Part shown: piece by piece, positions 11,568 through 24,215 of the stretch
Layout: every line of letters begins with the position of its first letter
How positions within the stretch are numbered: the first letter of the stretch is position 1
From: Elysia chlorotica
Taxonomy: Eukaryota > Mollusca > Gastropoda > Plakobranchidae
DNA length: 64,000 nt
Assembly (NCBI GenBank): GCA_003991915.1
Contig: RQTK01000008.1
Coordinates: 935,011-999,010 of the forward strand
Reading direction: 5' to 3'
Notes under the pieces: model-generated
Databases searched by the model: none
The model's input: the letters and a program-made list of their open reading frames with translations, nothing else
Told to the model about the DNA's origin: nothing
Position numbers and translations under genes: made by a program

Positions 11568-14500
11568 TCATAATAAAGATGAGGGAATCAGTTGCTTCTT
11601 AGACACCTCTTGTTTGGATTTGTCAGGTGGAGTTGGTTTCTTTGCCCATGGATCAGAGGTACCACCATTCATAATTTTACACCTGCAAGTAAATTAAAAC
11701 ATCATATCATCATCATTGCTCCTTGTTTTGGAAACAAGGACCATCACCACTCCAGTAAATGCAACGTCTGATTATAAGCACACAGGAGACCTTGGTTGAA
11801 TGACTGAATAACAGTTTTCACACCATAGGTGTCCTCGAACATGTGCTTTCAGACAGGTGATGGGGTGTAAAAACCATATGATTAATAATCCCTGCTCGCT
11901 TCAGTTGCGTAACTTCATCAACAGCAGTGATCCACAATGATTTACATCAAATCTTTAATAGAACGAAAAGGGGTTACCAACATACCCCATTATATTACAA
12001 GGTCATAATGATAACCATGATTTGTGTCACTAGTTTAATTCTGTCATCTATTTTTTATTCACATGATTAAGTGCGGAGCAAAGGTATGATTTCTCATTTC
12101 TTGTAAACCTCCATCAGCATTACATAAAATTAAAAATGTCTCTATTCTTTTTTTTCTTATAATGTATTAATAATAACTAAATAAAATCCCAGAAAGCTCT
12201 ATAGATCTCAAATGGCACTGGTGGAATTTATAAGTTATTCTTTACAAAATTGCTTACAGTATAAAATGTAAGGGAAACACCATGGGCCATCCATTAAATA
12301 TTAACAGACAAGATTTCCAACTTTTTTATGTATTGTATTTTAAGTTTCAATAATCATACTCAAACAGGCAACCCTCTCTTGCAAGTGATAAAGATAACCA
12401 GACCTGTAAGTGCCCCTTAGCAAAACGGTTTGAAAAATCCTAAAACTGCTGGTGATCTAGGGGTTTGCTCCCCAGGACAATTTTGTAGAATCCAAAAGAA
12501 GCCCCCTAGTGAATATTTTGAGATATTTTAGAAAAGAAAAAAACAACAACAAAACAGATCTCTATAGAATAAAAAATTGATGAAACCCCATTAAATTCTG
12601 ATATACTTTATGATTAAGATGTGGGCTTAAAGCAGTATACTATTTACTCTTGTTCTATGATTTCTACTTGCGCACACTACATGGCATAATATTAGCCTAC
12701 CTATGAATGATTAACAAAGAGATTTCTGAATCATGATTAAGATTTTAGTCTGAACTATGATTAGAATAATAGTACATGTACTTTAGTAGATATTAACAAC
12801 GACATCAAGTATGATCAAACACAGTTTAAGAACAATAGGAATCATATATGCTTGAAATTACTTCGGGGCAGAGGAATGGATGTGGAGATTGAGAGATGAG
12901 TATTTATCGGACAAATAAACATGGGAACGAATAAATGATAAACTAGATCTGCTTTCCTTCTTTCTAAACGCACATTAGAACACTTGATAATGTGAAAGAC
13001 CTATTAGTATTCAATGGTCAACACCAAGTAAGATTAAACACAATTGAAAAGGGCATTTACTTTGAAATGATGACGCCGATCAAGGACTAGATGCAAAGAT
13101 AGAGAGATGGGTGCTTTAATACAGAGCTTCGGGGTGTAAAAAACAATTATAAGGAGAACAATGAAATGGGTTTTATCGATACCATTCAAATTGATGACTA
13201 ATAACCCAATATTGAAAAAACAAGAAGACAACGTGCAAAACACATATAAATATTAAGTATTGATAAAATTGTTCTTACAATTTCTCGCCAGTAGTAAAAT
13301 TTCAATATTCTTCTATAGTTTGGTTGCGAGATAGACAGAAAGATCGTATGTAAAAAATGAAAATCGGGGTTGCCGGGAAAGTCAACACAGAAAAAATAGC
13401 GATAGTCATCACTGCATCAGGTCTCAAATGCAATGTGAAAAGGTTATAGCAACCAGATAGAGGAAAAAAAAGTTATTTTAAATCAGTTTAAATCTATTTT
13501 CTTTTAACAAGGCCACCACAAGTTTGATAACAATCCACTGATTTTCAGCGCGGAGGTCTGAAACACCCAGCTGAGGGTCTGGGGGTCACCGACCCCTGAC
13601 GCTGAAGAAATTTTGTAATTTTAGTTTCTAAATATGGCCTTCAGAGAGGTTGGGGGAGCAGGTGCACAGTGCTTCCCTTTTAAATCAATTTTCACAATCG
13701 AGTATCGACTCAACAACACTAAATGAGATTGATTTTCACAACTACTTTCCCTTCTAGCCACTTAAAGCTCAACAGATTGAAACATCCTAGCTTTGAGTCC
13801 ACTTTGTTTCGTCCTTATCCTGGAATACCAATCGAATGTAGCTGCCTGGAGAACGAGCCATTTCGGTCGACTTTCACTGATTCTAAAAGCACCTAATGCG
13901 CTAGGGCTAAAAAGTAGAAAGGGCAGGCTGTCATCAGTGTCAGTATCTGATCACAATGTTCAGAATTCTGTCTAGGTTGGTCACCACTTACTAGTAGACG
14001 ATCTATCTCTAAATTATCTCTGACTGCACAGAATTTGTTCTAAGATAAGGCTAATAATCATCACAATCCCAGAACAAGTCAAACTTTGCTCACAACATTG
14101 CAAAATGAACCGATATCAACGCTTGAAGGACCCACCACTTCTTGTAAATAAAACCACACCTGAACGCATAATAGATAACAAAACTGCTGTGTTGATCAAG
14201 TAAGATCACAAAAATAGAACTTTATTCAAGATTTTGATCTTTCCGTTGTTAGAAATGACAGCAAGTCAGAAGGTAAGGATATAGACAGATCGCCAAGATC
14301 GATGCTGTTTGGACGAATAAAGTAAAAAACAAACCACAGTGAATTGATGCGCTTTTCTGGATCATCCCGATAGACTACCAATTGTTAAAGAAATGCTTAT
14401 CAATTAGAAATTAATATTAACACGCCTTCCGATTTTTAGTGTGCACCTCTTCTTCTCTGTTCCTTTCATTGAAAAAAAATGTGTTTTTTTTTAAATAGCC

Positions 14501-14620
14501 GTAAGGTGATGTTTAAGTGTTTTTAAGGCATTTGTATTGGGCTGTGTACAACTACACTTTGTGGTTCTTGACCTGTGGGTGTATGTGTGTGTTGACACAC
14601 TCACCAGTAAAAACTGCTTT

Positions 14621-14682
<62 letters not shown>

Positions 14683-16194
14683 NNNNNNNNNNNNNNNNNN
14701 NNATTATCATTATTATTATTATTATTAACAACTATACAGTATAATTATAATAAAAAAATATAATAATTATATAAGGTAATCCAAGAAAAATGTTAAATCT
14801 AGGAAAATCAAGCATCTGAGTGTTTTATTCACAACCTGTGGACCGTTCTCTCAGACACACACAAAAGTGATGGCAGTTCAAAACTACGTAGAAAGGTACA
14901 CTTTTTAAATCAGAAAAATATGCCAATTTTCGATGTCTGTATTAGGCCTACTTGTTTTTAAAAAAAACGTTTTTAAGGCCTGTGAACAAGAGAAGCGCCA
15001 ATTCGTGAATACTGAAATCAGCCATAATGATTATAACAACAACAATAATAATTTAGCAACACATGCAGTTTTCACTGTTAAGTTTGCCAAAACACACCCA
15101 CAAGTCAACAACAGTTGCAACTGCAAAGTGTACTTGCACACAGCACAATAAAAATGTCATGTCATGATTTCGTTGCCACCTTGATGAACTTCAGAATTAA
15201 GCATCTCATAATGCTATGACTCCAGCTGAGGCAGCTATCACACCCAAGCAACTCCAACCCAAGGCTGTCTGAGGAATATCCTATTTGTCCTGCACTTCCT
15301 TTTTTTTATTCTATTAGTAGAAAGTTGAATTCACGAAGAGTCAGTAAACAGACCTAGATCCAGTTAGAAATTAAGTCTAGGAGGCATGAACTTTGGTTCA
15401 GGATCAAACTATTAGCTCATCAGGCAAGAGGATTGAGTTATACTGATTGGAGTTCGTTATTCTCGTCTTAAAAAGACAAAGTCTGCAAACAGATAGGCTA
15501 CATTTCTGTAGATCTAAATCTACTAAAAACAACTTGCGTTTGATGGTTTATCCAAAAGATCGTACTGTCTAGTTCTATAAAAAGCTACCTTTCAAATTTT
15601 GTGGTTGCGCTCTAGATATAGATCTATGTTTTCATAGTTCACAGCAACAGTCAGAGTCAGTCAAGGCTTATATTGATGCTTATTCTAGATCTAGAAAGCG
15701 AAATTTCTTTCCCAAATCTAGACTCTATATAGATCTAGATCTAGATCTAGTTCTAGATCTATTACTTATTAGATCTATAAATGGAAATGCATCAGATGGG
15801 TACTCAAAGGTCACGGTTTAGATATAAGTCTGGTTATAGTTTTTATTTTACAGAACATAGAGCTTTATAAACATAAAATAGGTGTAAAAGACCTAAATTT
15901 ATACTTTTTTGAGGGGGGAAGGGAGAAAAGGACGCCATTACATTAGAGTTGGTTGAGGCGATCAAAAACGGTACCATAACGATTATCATGGTTGGTGACA
16001 AAAATAAATATGAGCCTGTATGACAAGGCAACAAACTGCAATACAAATCTAATTTAAACAAAAATAATAGTCTTAGGCACTACAGAAAACTTACCATTAC
16101 TGTGAGGCGAAATATCAAATTCCGCCTTATTATTTACTTTTTTGTTGGTGTAAATAGCGAGGCATGAGGCCGCCATGTTATGCGCAGACAGCAT
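11568..16194 (-). CDS. Unidentified small gene (first and last coding exons)
   Basis: Two exons are visible. The first starts at ATG 16194 (a second in-frame ATG at 16176, in CATAACATGGCGGCC, is a better start context) and encodes MLSAHNMAASCLAIYTNKK, then VNNKAEFDISPHSNG, ending at 16095 with a strong donor (AATG|GTAAGT, phase 1). The last, 11682-11568, has acceptor CTTGCAG and encodes CKIMNGGTSDPWAKKPTPP, then DKSKQEVSKKQLIPSSLL and a stop, but only in the phase that takes two bases from the previous exon. A direct join of the two would hit a stop, so at least one middle exon is missing from my reading. The product is short, Lys/Pro-rich at its C-terminus, with no membrane segment in the visible parts. 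I do not recognise it. It could instead be two different genes. Confidence 0.45.
14623..14728. repeat. (AAT)n / (ATT)n microsatellite around an assembly gap
   Basis: AAT units run into 20 N at 14683-14702 and ATT units follow. The strand of the repeat flips across the gap, so the true sequence is either an inverted arrangement or a misjoin. Reading frames through it are artefacts. Confidence 0.95.
15604..15782. repeat. GATCTAG-rich palindromic cluster
   Basis: Many overlapping AGATCT/TAGATC/CTAGATC units. The same motif occurs at about 3610-3680, 4880, 16445, 16660, 36480-36570, 40488-40605, 47210-48190 and 59775. In two places it lies inside the dispersed repeat described at 3110 and 47160. 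Confidence 0.8.
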
Positions 16195-16950
16195 GAAGAA
16201 ATGTATTGTGGGTGAAAAGACAAGGTTTTTTTTTTCAATATTCGTTAAAATGTAATATAATTTGCTTGCGACACCACAAAATAAATTCTATTTTAAAATA
16301 ATACAATTTTAATTATTTACTAAATAGATATATATTTTCTGAGGTTTTGTTTTTTTTTTAATTCGGAAAATCAGAGAATCGGATTGGATTAAAAAATATA
16401 TTGTTTGTTAGATTCCAAACCACAATCTAAACCAGTAATTTAATATAGATCTAGAATCTAGTACGTTTCTAAGATGGTTGATAAGAACGCTCCTATGGCG
16501 GATTCATGTTCATGTCACAGTTTTTTTGTTTATTTTTTATTCTACAAATGTTTAGTTTAAGAAATTGGTATTTTTTTTATTAAAAAGACCACACAGAATG
16601 TCCTAGATCTATATAAAGATTCAGGCCACCAGAAGTCCTAGCTCAAAGGACTCATCCTACTAGATCTAGATCTAGATCCATCTCCATAGCAAGAAGCTTT
16701 CTACTTGATACTGTAGTGTTAACTTGAATAGGTTTTATAGATTTCCTCTAATTTATGCTACCTTTTTATGTTGTATATTGTATAAGCAAATGATTAAAGA
16801 TTCAAAATAGTTTGTGTTTCATAAATTGTCATTTGAATTTTGTGACCAATTGCTAAGCTCCCTTTTTAATTTCATTTACAGTTAGTGTATGACCATATAT
16901 GAGACATCTCCTATTGCTTTTTAAAACTACTGGCAAGACTACCTGCAAAC
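16195..16950. promoter_or_regulatory. Probable bidirectional promoter region, unidentified gene / RITA1
   Basis: The minus gene starts at 16194/16176 and RITA1 at 16951, head-to-head with 756 bp between. A plus-strand TTCTAAGATGG ... CTATGGCGGATTC segment at 16465-16500 resembles promoter-proximal ATGGCGG (YY1-type) sequence. An acceptor-like TTTCATTTACAG ends at 16881, so RITA1 may have a 5' UTR exon upstream. No TATA box is evident. Confidence 0.4.
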
Positions 16951-18415
16951 ATGTCTAATGATTTTGTGGTAATGGGGACAAGACCTCCGTCTGCGCTCTC
17001 TAGCTACAGACCTGTCTCAGCAGGCAGAAAGCACAATGGCTACCATTCAAGAGCCCAACCATCATTTGTGGATGAGTCACTGTTTGGGTATGTTCATTTT
17101 TTACTATTGATTTCTGTATTCCCAAATTTAATGCATTCTTTTTTTCTCAGGAAATACAAAATAATAAGTATATTGGGGGAGTTACTTTTATGAGAATTGA
17201 AACAGGAACAAAATGAATGAAGAGGTTAAATGTTATAAACCAAAAAAAAATTATGTTTAAAAATTGTCTCTTGTTTGAATCTTTTTCAAGTTCAAAGTTC
17301 AAAATTCTTTGCAATCATGAATGAAAATTTTATCAAGTCAACTTCTGGTGAAAGCTCAAATTTGGATATTAGGAGGTTGAGAATTAGAGCCCTGTAGACC
17401 AAGGTTGTGTGTTCAGTAAAAATTTTTCTCACGCCATCCAGATGGTCAGGGCTAAGACATTTAGAGAGGCGGAGATTATAAGTACTTGTACACTGTCTGA
17501 CAAAAATGATCTACAGGCGCTCGTGAATACCATCCTGAAAGAATTCAAGGAAATGGGACTTAGCTTAAATGAAAAGAAAGTTGGACTTATGCCAGATGGA
17601 AAAATTCAAATATTTACGGGCAGTGATGACAGAAAACGGTAAATGCAAAACAAAAATAAAGACAAGAATAGGAAATCCAAACAAACCTTTCAAAATATTA
17701 AATTAAATCTAATGAATAGACAACTGATCCTTAGGTTGAGACAGCGTATGCTCAGGTGCTATGTGCATCCAGTCCTTGCGTATGGGAGACTTGGACATTA
17801 AGTCTTCCAAGCTTATGCGACTGTATGCTACCTAGCCCCCTCCAAGCTAATGCAATAATATGTGATCGAGCCCCCTCCAAATGTATGCGTCCCTGAAAGA
17901 CCTCTTGATTATAAGCACCCATAGTTAGTAGGTCTTGCAGTTGTGATTCACGCATCATTTTCTAGGATCAGGAAATTGTGGAACACTTTGTTAGAGAAAA
18001 ACGCATATTTCTAACTACCTTCATTTAGCCACAGTGAAGGTTGAAACATCACATTTCGAGACCAAGTTTCAGTTTGAATATCAGATATTTTTTTAATCAG
18101 ATCAATTTTCATAAAGTTGCAAGAATTTTTAGTCTTTAATCTATTTTTAATAAATACATGTCTGTATTTTTAATTATTGATGATTTTAGTTTTTTTTTAA
18201 TTGTTTATTAATTATTGAAATTATATCTTGTACTATTGTATTACTAGTATAAACAATATTTTCAAGTTTCCTTGTATATATATATATTTTTTTTATATAT
18301 AACTCGATGTAAAGTTGTACAAACATTTTAGTAAAAAGCACATGTATGTTTTATGTAAAGCGGTATGAGCCTAAGTCGGTTTGGGGTAGAATACTGTGAA
18401 TATAAAGTTTATTAT

Positions 18416-18470
<55 letters not shown>

Positions 18471-21364
18471 TCTTCTTCTTCTTCTACATCTTCTTCCTTT
18501 CTAGTTCTTTTTCTTTTTGTAATTTTTGTCATCATCCCTTAGCTGCTGGCTAGACTAGCCATACTAAATGTTTACATGGTAATGACTTAAGTGCGAGTCT
18601 AATTGGCAAATACCACCATTAATGTGCATACCTATTTTATATAGACTTGGACAGATTATTGTGATTTGCGCTGTTATCTATCACTTTTATTTTCTCATGA
18701 GTTGGCTACCATTAAAGTGACAATGTACTTCTGAAGGTTTACTCATGCTTCAAGAATAATTCAGAAATTTTTTTGGATCATGTCACCATTAAGGGTTAGA
18801 GTTGCATATTTACTCTCAATTTGGGGGAGGGAGAGGGGCGAGAGGTATAAATAGTCTGCACCAGATTTTTCTTTTCTGTCAAATAATAGCTTCATTTTGC
18901 TAGATAAAGTGAAGAACAAGTGCAATAATGCGTGGCATCCAACCCACGGTTATGCTGAGCTGCAACAGTGTAGGGTTTATAACTATGTGTACTGTCGTTT
19001 TATTACCTACTCTACAAAGTATGGTTAGTTAGGTACTAGCTTTAGATGTCAATCTTTGTCATGTAGTACCCAGAAGGCCCATTTGTATTATCTTTACTTT
19101 ATTATTGTTTGTGGTTTTTTTCTTTAATCAACCCCTCCACATTAATCTTGTTTGCATATGTCGTTAAAAATCAAATAAATGGTTCCAGTTTATTTGTTGG
19201 TTTTTTTAATGAAGAGTTTGTGTAAACTTTATTGGTATATTAAAAAGATTCATAAATAACGTTAAAAAAAAAAAGAAATGGAAGCTGAGAATGAAGATAT
19301 CAAGTTTCCTAGAGTTTCATTGCAAAACTTTGATCATCATCAGAATCTTCTCTGTTTTATAAGAAATTTATTAACTAAGAAGCTATTCTATCTACATGTA
19401 TTAGCTGTTGTCAATTCCGTATGAATGTTCTGATTTTCAACTGGGATAGTGATTTAATATAAAAAATTGATAAAGAACAATAATATCTGTTGTTTATGAA
19501 AGTTTAATTGATTAAAAGTTTACACAACTGATTTATCAATAAATAAAATAAAAGTCATGTCTTGACACAAAAACTAAATCTATGCAAAAATTATGTGATT
19601 GTGGTCTTATTCATTGGGTTTTTTTGTAGGTGTTTTTTTTTTGTGCTTTTTTTTTGGCTGCTTCTGTCCTTGGTAAAAAATATCCTTAATTCTAGGTTCG
19701 GATACAACTAAAAATAGTTGTACTACTAGCAAGAATAAATATTTTTCACTGCAAAGTGTTACAACTAAATTCAATTGAAAACCAGTACAGTCATCTAGTC
19801 TTCATTTAGATATGGCTCTTAAAATTAGATCAAACACTATTTTCACTACAGACAACGCATCCGAAGATTCAAAAGAGGGATTACTTTTTTAATACTGAGC
19901 TGTCATACATAATACATACATTGCTGTACAAACTCACCTATAAGAGTGCATTGAAATTCAAAAGATGTGCAGGAAGCTCAGGCAAAGTCATGGCAGAATA
20001 AATAAGTTATTTCAAACACCTACTGTGTTTGTTTGTCCCTAGATGTTTGTGCATCCATTAGTAAGTGTTGATGCGTCCGTATTATAGTGTTTGTCTTTGG
20101 TGCGATTTGGATTTCCTCAATCAAGATAGCAAGTCACTTCAAGAGACTTAGTACATACCCTAGGCATGAAACTCTTTTTTCAGGGAGTGTTGTGGTCTAA
20201 TGGTATAAACCATGTTCCCTTTGAGTTTGAGTGGCAAGGCGATTCAGTGCCGCTGCATCTATAACTCGGAAGATTCAAATCCCACAAAGCGCAATCATTG
20301 TTGCGTCATTTTCACTAAAAGCCTACTTCTACCCACTGTGGAAAAATAGCTAAAAAAATCCAGAGCTACTTATAATAGTAGTATTAGTAGTAGTGGTGGT
20401 GATAGTAGTAGTCACAGTAGCAGCAGTAGGCTATTAGTGGTAGCGGCAACAGTAGTAGTACATGTAGTAGCCGTAGCAGTAGGCTAGTAATGGTATGAAT
20501 GTAAGGATTATTCTTTGAATACAGCTTTTGACAAAATAATTGATTACAACTTTTTACAAATTTTACAAAAACAAATTACACTGTTGAACTTTTCAATTTG
20601 TCATCTGTGATTTTCAAGAGTGTTTTTGTAAAAATAATTTTACACAGATTTGGCTTATCACTAACATAATTATATTATTTCAGTTTCTCTTTTGAATTTT
20701 CTAACCTTAAAAAGAGAATATACAGGGTCTGAGTAGACAAGTTATTATGAAATTTACATATTTTTGGTTCTGTTGGATGTTTCAATAAGTTCTAAAGATT
20801 TAAACAACCTTATAATTACTTCAACTTTCTAACAGATCCCAACACCACACACGGCTTGATGAAGAGTTCATGAGCTTTAAAGCTCCTTGGGAATACCCGA
20901 AGCCACCTCCACCCAGAAATACTTTTGCTGCTCCACCCAAAAGCAAGCTCCCTGTAAAACCAAAACCAAAGGGCCGCCCTTTGTTGTGGTGTCCCAGCCC
21001 TGATGCAGCAGTTCATGTGCGCACCAAGACCACAAAGAACTTAGCACACTCTGATGGTGCCAAATCCAATCAAGGCGCCCTATGGAACACTCGGAATAAT
21101 TTTAGGCATTTAAAACATACACCTACATTTGTTGACGAGTCTTTGTTTGGACCTCGCCTACAGGAGCCCACTTTTGAAGCTCCATGGAATGAGAGGAAAA
21201 AAGGTGAGAAAAGAACTGTTCGCCCCTTTCTTTTTTACCCCTCAAGTGGCTCTACTGCTAAGAATGGATTTAAACAAAGGCCTGCGACTGCATTAGGTTT
21301 ATCCAAAAGAGATACTAGAAATCAGCAAACATCCAGCTCTCAGCGACAGGTGTGGAAACCATGA
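16951..21364 (+). CDS. RITA1: RITA1 homologue (RBPJ-interacting, tubulin-associated)
   Basis: Two coding exons, 16951-17087 (phase 2, GG|GTATGT) and 20836-21364 (acceptor TTTCTAACAG), 221 residues; human RITA1 is 269. In vertebrates RITA binds RBPJ/CSL, carries it out of the nucleus and so dampens Notch signalling, and it also binds tubulin. Evidence: two copies of the RITA signature, SFVDESLFG (residues 38-46) and TFVDESLFG (143-151), each followed by an F-x-APW box (60-64, 159-163); RPLLWCPSP (93-101), which fits the hydrophobic-W-hydrophobic-P motif by which RITA and Notch RAM contact RBPJ; and a C-terminus QVWKP, comparable to PPWK in human. The second module has RPFLFYPSS (175-183), with Phe in place of Trp. 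The protein is basic and Pro-rich, with no globular domain evident. The 3.7-kb intron holds a LINE remnant and a (CT)n tract. Confidence 0.85.
17430..17800 (+). mobile_element. LINE reverse-transcriptase remnant
   Basis: Plus-strand reading includes LSDKNDLQALVNTI ... GLSLNEKKVGLM (about 17490-17593), the RT region after the catalytic Asp pair, and further on LRQRMLRCYVHPVLAYG (about 17735-17785). A stop at 17640-17642 lies between them. Non-LTR RT remnant in the RITA1 intron; no ends found. Confidence 0.65.
18419..18485. repeat. (CT)n then (TTC)n microsatellite
   Basis: About 24 CT units followed by TTC units, in the RITA1 intron. Confidence 0.97.
20184..20300 (+). mobile_element. tRNA-like SINE head
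   Basis: Box A-like TGGTCTAATGGTATAA and box B-like AGATTCAAATCCC about 80 bases apart. The spacing is too long for a tRNA without an intron and the cloverleaf does not close, so this is a tRNA-derived repeat rather than a gene. Confidence 0.45.
20380..20495. repeat. Degenerate (GTA)n/(GTG)n tract
   Basis: Imperfect AGTAGTAGT, GGTGGTGATAG and AGCAGTAG units in the RITA1 intron. Confidence 0.85.
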
Positions 21365-22078
21365 GTCTCAAGTTGTTTGAACATGTAATGGGAGGACTAA
21401 GAGCCAGCTTGAAGTGAAATTCAAGCAAATTTTTTGCTTAGACCCAGAGTGGCAACATGTTTCCAATTTGGAAATCCATTTTGCAAAGAAACGAACTCTA
21501 TGGTGCTTTAGATTTTTTTATGGCTTATTAAAAGATATTCCTACATATGTATTTATATCATTAATAGAAGGTACTGGTACATGCAGTTCCATGTTGATCT
21601 CATTTATACACTTCATATCTCTCTAAAAGTCATACTTTCAATATACGCCTTACCATTTAACTTAATTATATAGCTGCTAATTCATCCCAGTAACTGTTTT
21701 TTGTGACTTGCAAAATACATGAACAACACAAATTTGTAGATCTCTGACATTTTCGCTTATTACATAAGAAAAGTTAAGTTGGTCCCATGTTTTTTTGACA
21801 GAACGTTGGGGAACCAGGGGTTAGGATCCTGATTTTTTAGGCAAGTGGGTCTTCTGAGGCAGGTTGCCATTACTGTCCTCAACACACTTAACTTTGTCAT
21901 GACTCACAAGCCTCAGCTACCCATGCCATGTTGGGTTGAAAAAGGGGATCCAGAAAAAAAAAATTTGTCTACATCATGGATTGAGCCCAGCACCTTCACA
22001 AAGGTGACCCAACACCAACACCCTCAATATCCATATACACCAAGTAAGGCATACTATATTAATACTTCACTTTCATAA

Positions 22079-22426
22079 GAGTGGATTTAAAAAGGATAAC
22101 TATATCAAGTAAAGTTTGCCAAAGTGATAAAACAATACTGCTGTGTCGATTTTCAACATAAACAGTTTAATCTAACCTACATGACTGTACATATCAGGTG
22201 AAAAATTCACATTTGAATGTAAATATTTTTACATGTACTAATAAAAGTTCTAGAGTGGATTTAAAAAGGATAACTATATCAAGTAAAGTTTGCCAAAGTG
22301 ATAAAACAATACTGCTGTGTCGATTTTCAACATAAACAGTTTAATCTAACCTACATGACTGTACATATCAGGTGAAAAATTCACATTTGAATGTAAATAT
22401 TTTTACATGTACTAATAAAAGTTCTA
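22079..22426. repeat. 174-bp tandem duplication with AATAAA in each copy
   Basis: 22079-22252 is repeated at 22253-22426 almost without difference. Each copy ends in CTAATAAAAGTTCTAGAG, so a usable polyadenylation signal for RITA1, about 0.9 kb past its stop, is doubled. A diverged third partial copy is at 22495-22590. Confidence 0.9.
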
Positions 22427-22605
22427 GAGTCTACATCTTTTTAGATAAAATATAAGAATGTTGAGTTGAGTTACTTAACGCCCAACATCAGCACTATGTA
22501 CATATTGTACATATCAGGTGAAAGATTCACATTTGAATGTAAATATTTGTACATGTAATAATAAAATTTCTAGAGTCTACATCTTTTTAGAAAAAATATA
22601 AGAAT

Positions 22606-22848
22606 GTTGAGTTGAGTTACTTTAACGCCCAACATCAGCACTATATAGGATATATTGTAGATGGGCCCCAAGACTGACGTCTGAAAATTTTATGTGCTGC
22701 CACACACTAGACAGGTTAGGGATACCACGACTCCTGTCTCAACCAGTCACATTAAACTGACACCGATCCAACCAGTAGGGAGTGAAATCAATAGGGCTTG
22801 AACCATGGACCTTTTGCATCAGAAGCCGGTGTTCTACTCCTGGGCCAT
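22606..22848 (-). mobile_element. tRNA-derived SINE (family A), with extra tail at 22460
   Basis: Same family as 5296; head at the right end, tail GTTGAGTTGAG at the left. A second tail fragment (22460-22500) lies before the partial third copy of the 174-bp repeat, so part of the SINE end was duplicated along with it. Confidence 0.8.
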
Positions 22849-24215
22849 TTGAAACATAAAGATTTTAAATGCAGGCAAAACTTTGTTAAAAGACCTTCTT
22901 TGAAAAACTGCATTTACGGTAGTTTCCTTTTGTTTTTTTTTCCATAGCAACCCCATTTCTTCTAAATGCATGTCTTGGGCAACATTGACAGATGTAAAAC
23001 TTTTGTTATGCCGATTGGTGGTGCCAGTTAAAATAAGAGCAGGAAGATTGGATTATAAATCAAATTCTAACATAGCCAATGAGAAAAAATTACATATTCT
23101 CTTGCAAAATTCAGTTTATGAGAAAATCAGAAATTCAAATTTCCACTTCGTCTTTTTTTTTTTTTTAAGTTTCCATTCGGATTTTTTTTCTAAAAGTTGT
23201 AAAGAGCTTTTAGTTAAAAAGAATGTACATACATGTAATTTACAGTTGCTCAAGTTTTGTGGATAATGTAAGTTATGTTCTAAAAGCAGAATGCTTAAAA
23301 ATGACCTTATTTTTGTAGTAAATAGTTTCTCCTTTTAAGTGCTACTTCTCCTCTTCTAATGACTAGCATTGCTGCACCAACCAGCATAACTGACTCGGTT
23401 GTGGACGCTATTGCTTGGTGACATTAATTATAATTGTACCTAAAGCAGAGATCATGAGTTCCTTCCCTATATGACAAGCATTTTGATTAAGCAGGAAAGC
23501 AGTGTTAGAATTTGGATTGAAAATTGTATAGGGCAACATTTAAAAAAAAATGCCATAATTATGCAGTGTACTGGAAATGTTACAATACATAATTGGATTT
23601 TTTTTTTTCGTTTTGGGTTATATTTTTTGGGGATCTGATTGGTGTAAATAAATCATTGCCCGTGTTCCTCTATTCATTTCATTTTTTCATAGCTGTAATG
23701 ACTGCCTTGCATTGCTCAACTTTTAGTTGTTATTTTAAATCTCAAGTTGTTTTTTTAACTACTCTTTTTTGAATGGGCTAGTTTTTTAAGAATAAACCAG
23801 GAAATATGCAGAACAACATTGAGTTGTTATTTTGTTTTGTTTAAATATAATATTGTTAACCGTTTACAGTTTGTGAAAAAAACATTTTCTCTTATTTGAT
23901 TTTGAATGCCACATCATCAAGATTACAGTATTCAACTTTCCAGATGCAAGCCTTAAAATGTTTAAGAGATTCATTTTAGTTGAGCCAGATAGAGTACCAG
24001 CCCCCCTATCTGTATGTGGGTCATAAAAAGTTTATTTCACCTGCCCACTGTCTCTTATCTTATACTGGGAGACTCTTGCTCCTTGATTTAGATATTTTGA
24101 AGATATTGCTTGAAGTTGAACTTCACAATCCTTTCCTGAAATGCATTACTTATCCGTTGAAAGGAAAATAGTTATGAACAATGCTGTTGAAAAGAATGGT
24201 GTGTAATACTTTAAA

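Noticed and set aside
14517..14744. Open frames of poly-Ile/poly-Asn through the AAT repeat
   Set aside because: Microsatellite translation across an N gap; no biological content.
18365..18553. Ser/Leu- and Phe-rich open frame
   Set aside because: Produced by (CT)n and (TTC)n repeats.
20184..20300. Functional tRNA gene
   Set aside because: Box A and B present but spacing and arms do not form a cloverleaf; same judgement for 27765, 33718 and 55363.
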